NCBI GenBank assembly: GCA_037481615.1
Contig: JBBFLI010000009.1
DNA length: 64,000 nucleotides
Reading direction: 5' to 3' (one strand)
Source: SpSt-501 sp037481615
Lineage (GTDB): Bacteria > Desulfobacterota > Desulfobacteria > Desulfobacterales > SpSt-501
In this document: positions 62,813 through 64,000 of the stretch, piece after piece
Layout of the letters: every line of letters starts with the position of its first letter
How positions within the stretch are numbered: the stretch's first letter is position 1
The notes under the pieces: generated by a model
Database searches by the model: none
What the model was told of the DNA's origin: nothing
The model's input: the letters and a program-made list of their open reading frames with translations, nothing else
Translations under genes and position numbers: made by a program

Positions 62813-64000
62813 TCAGCGAAACCGCAGCCGCCGCGGGAGAAGCGCCCCGAAGCCGATCAGAAGCCCCGCCGCCGCAAAACCGGCCGCAAAGGAGACGGCC
62901 TCGCTCAGGGCCCCGATGAGGGTGGGCAGGGCGCCCGCCCCGAGCAGGAAGGCGAAGGGGGTGACGAGCGAGACCGCGATATTGCGCGCGGCCGGGGGGG
63001 CGGTGAGGGCGATCGCGGCGAAGCCCGCGGGGAAGAAGCAGACGGCGAGGGCGGGCTGGATCGCCACGAGGTAGGGCACACCGGCCGCGGGGGCGAGCCC
63101 CAGGGCGACGGTGAGCCCGCCGTTGGCGAAAAGAACGAGGGCCATCGTCCGGCCGGGCCCGAAACGGTCGGTCAGCCACCCGCTGCCGAAGGCGGCGAAC
63201 ACCCCCGGCAGCCGCGAGAAGGAAATCAACCCGTTCGCCCAGATCCGGTCGAAGCCGTGGCCGCTCACCAGGAACAGGGGCAGCATGGTGTAGAGCCCCA
63301 TGCTGCCCCCGATGCCCAGGCCGAAGAGCAGCACCATGAGCCAGTAGTTGCGGCTTCCGGCGAGCTCCCGGAGCGGGCCGAAGGACGGCGCCTCGCCGGC
63401 GGAGCCCCCCACGCGGCCCCCGACGAGAAACACGATGCCCCCGAGCACCGAGCCCGCCCCCAGCGCGGCCAGCCCCCCCTTCCAGGACAGGGCGGAGAGC
63501 AGCGCCTCGGCCAGGACCGGGGCGAGGACGAAGGCGGCGTTGGGGGCGACCTCGTGGATGGCGATCGCCTTACCCCAGTGCCGGGGGGGCACGAAGCCGG
63601 TGATCGTCGCGATCGCCGAGGGGAGATAAAGCCCCGAGGCCGCTCCCACGAGGAATTGCCCCAGCCGCAGGCCGGACAACGAGTTCGAAGCCGCCGTCAC
63701 CCCGAGGGCGAGCCCCGTCGCCGCGGCCGAGAGAATCATCGTCCGCCGGTGACCGATCCGCGCGGAGACGAAGCCCGAGCCCAGGAGCGAGAGAAAGTAG
63801 CCGGCGGCGAGAAAGAAAAAGAGCGAGCCCGCCTGGGCGTGGGAGATCCGAAGGTCCTGCTCGATCGCGGGCAGAAGGGGGGCCTGGATGATCCGCGCGA
63901 GAAAGTTCAGGAAGAAAAGAAGCGTGAGCAGCGCAAGCGCCCCGAGGCGCCCCCGCAAAGACTCCGCGGCGGCGTCCGGGGCGGGGCCTTCGGTGTGGGG
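62813..64000 (-). CDS. MFS transporter (5' end probably beyond right edge)
   Basis: At least 381 residues with about 12 membrane helices of the major facilitator superfamily. It has the characteristic loop SGFVSARIGHRRTMILSAAA between helices 2 and 3 and a second copy, SGWLTDRFGPGRTMALVLFA. The first helix (ALALLTLLFFLNFLARIIQA) starts within 25 residues of a TTG at 63958, but the frame is open to base 64000 and no ribosome site supports that TTG, so the true start may lie outside. The substrate is not predictable. It ends 4 bases from the convergent selenoprotein gene. Confidence 0.85.
   Translation of the reverse strand, partial: PHTEGPAPDAAAESLRGRLGALALLTLLFFLNFLARIIQAPLLPAIEQDLRISHAQAGSLFFFLAAGYFLSLLGSGFVSARIGHRRTMILSAAATGLALGVTAASNSLSGLRLGQFLVGAASGLYLPSAIATITGFVPPRHWGKAIAIHEVAPNAAFVLAPVLAEALLSALSWKGGLAALGAGSVLGGIVFLVGGRVGGSAGEAPSFGPLRELAGSRNYWLMVLLFGLGIGGSMGLYTMLPLFLVSGHGFDRIWANGLISFSRLPGVFAAFGSGWLTDRFGPGRTMALVLFANGGLTVALGLAPAAGVPYLVAIQPALAVCFFPAGFAAIALTAPPAARNIAVSLVTPFAFLLGAGALPTLIGALSEAVSFAAGFAAAGLLIGFGALLPRRLRFR

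Overview
The window is a G+C-rich bacterial chromosome segment from a Gram-negative, flagellated bacterium. It contains one 10-base run of N inside fliK, so it comes from a draft assembly. The lineage looks like Desulfobacterota (deltaproteobacteria-like). The reasons are a sigma-54/sigma-28 flagellar hierarchy with FlhF and FlhG, a P-ring gene (flgA), CheX and HDOD signalling genes, and an Hdr/Qmo-like redox operon ending in an apparent selenoprotein. This placement is inference; there is no rRNA gene to confirm it.

Bases 1-26970 (all minus strand) are a nearly complete flagellar assembly cluster. In transcription order it holds two sigma-54 activators, then flgBC-fliEFGHIJK, flgDE, flbD, fliLMNOPQR, flhBAFG, fliA, two small proteins, flgFG and flgA, which runs off the left edge. 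Sigma-54 promoter motifs (GG-N10-GC) can be read ahead of the second activator, flgB, fliK, fliL and flgF. Not in the window: motAB, flgHIJKLMN and fliDS.

Bases 27590-32148 are a motility output region. A sigma-28 promoter drives cheX and a receiver-STAS gene, followed by a small gene and an HDOD gene. A divergent sigma-28 promoter drives a single short flagellin gene with a structured leader, then flbT and flaF, a pair usually associated with alphaproteobacteria.

Bases 32185-46122 are a probable flagellin or surface glycan modification island. It has three giant minus-strand genes: a TPR-glycosyltransferase, a 1600-residue multi-glycosyltransferase, and a roughly 1855-residue methyltransferase-TPR-RgpF-HAD-methyltransferase fusion. 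A near-consensus sigma-54 promoter ties the island to the flagellar regulon. A divergent TPR protein has a possible sigma-28 promoter.

Bases 46214-58182 are mostly housekeeping genes on the minus strand: an unknown protein, a VTT membrane protein, a Cys-rich small protein, radC, gpsA, gyrA, a small membrane protein, a thiolase, rarA, der and an orphan polar amino acid type ABC ATPase.

Bases 58261-62808 are a plus-strand operon behind a good sigma-70 promoter with an operator-like inverted repeat. It encodes an isochorismatase-fold hydrolase, an HdrA/QmoA-like flavoprotein, a QmoB-like ferredoxin-MvhD protein, and an HdrC-HdrB/DsrK-like protein interrupted by an in-frame TGA. That TGA sits where the family has a conserved Cys and is followed by a SECIS-like hairpin, so it most likely encodes selenocysteine. 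An MFS transporter on the minus strand reaches the right edge.
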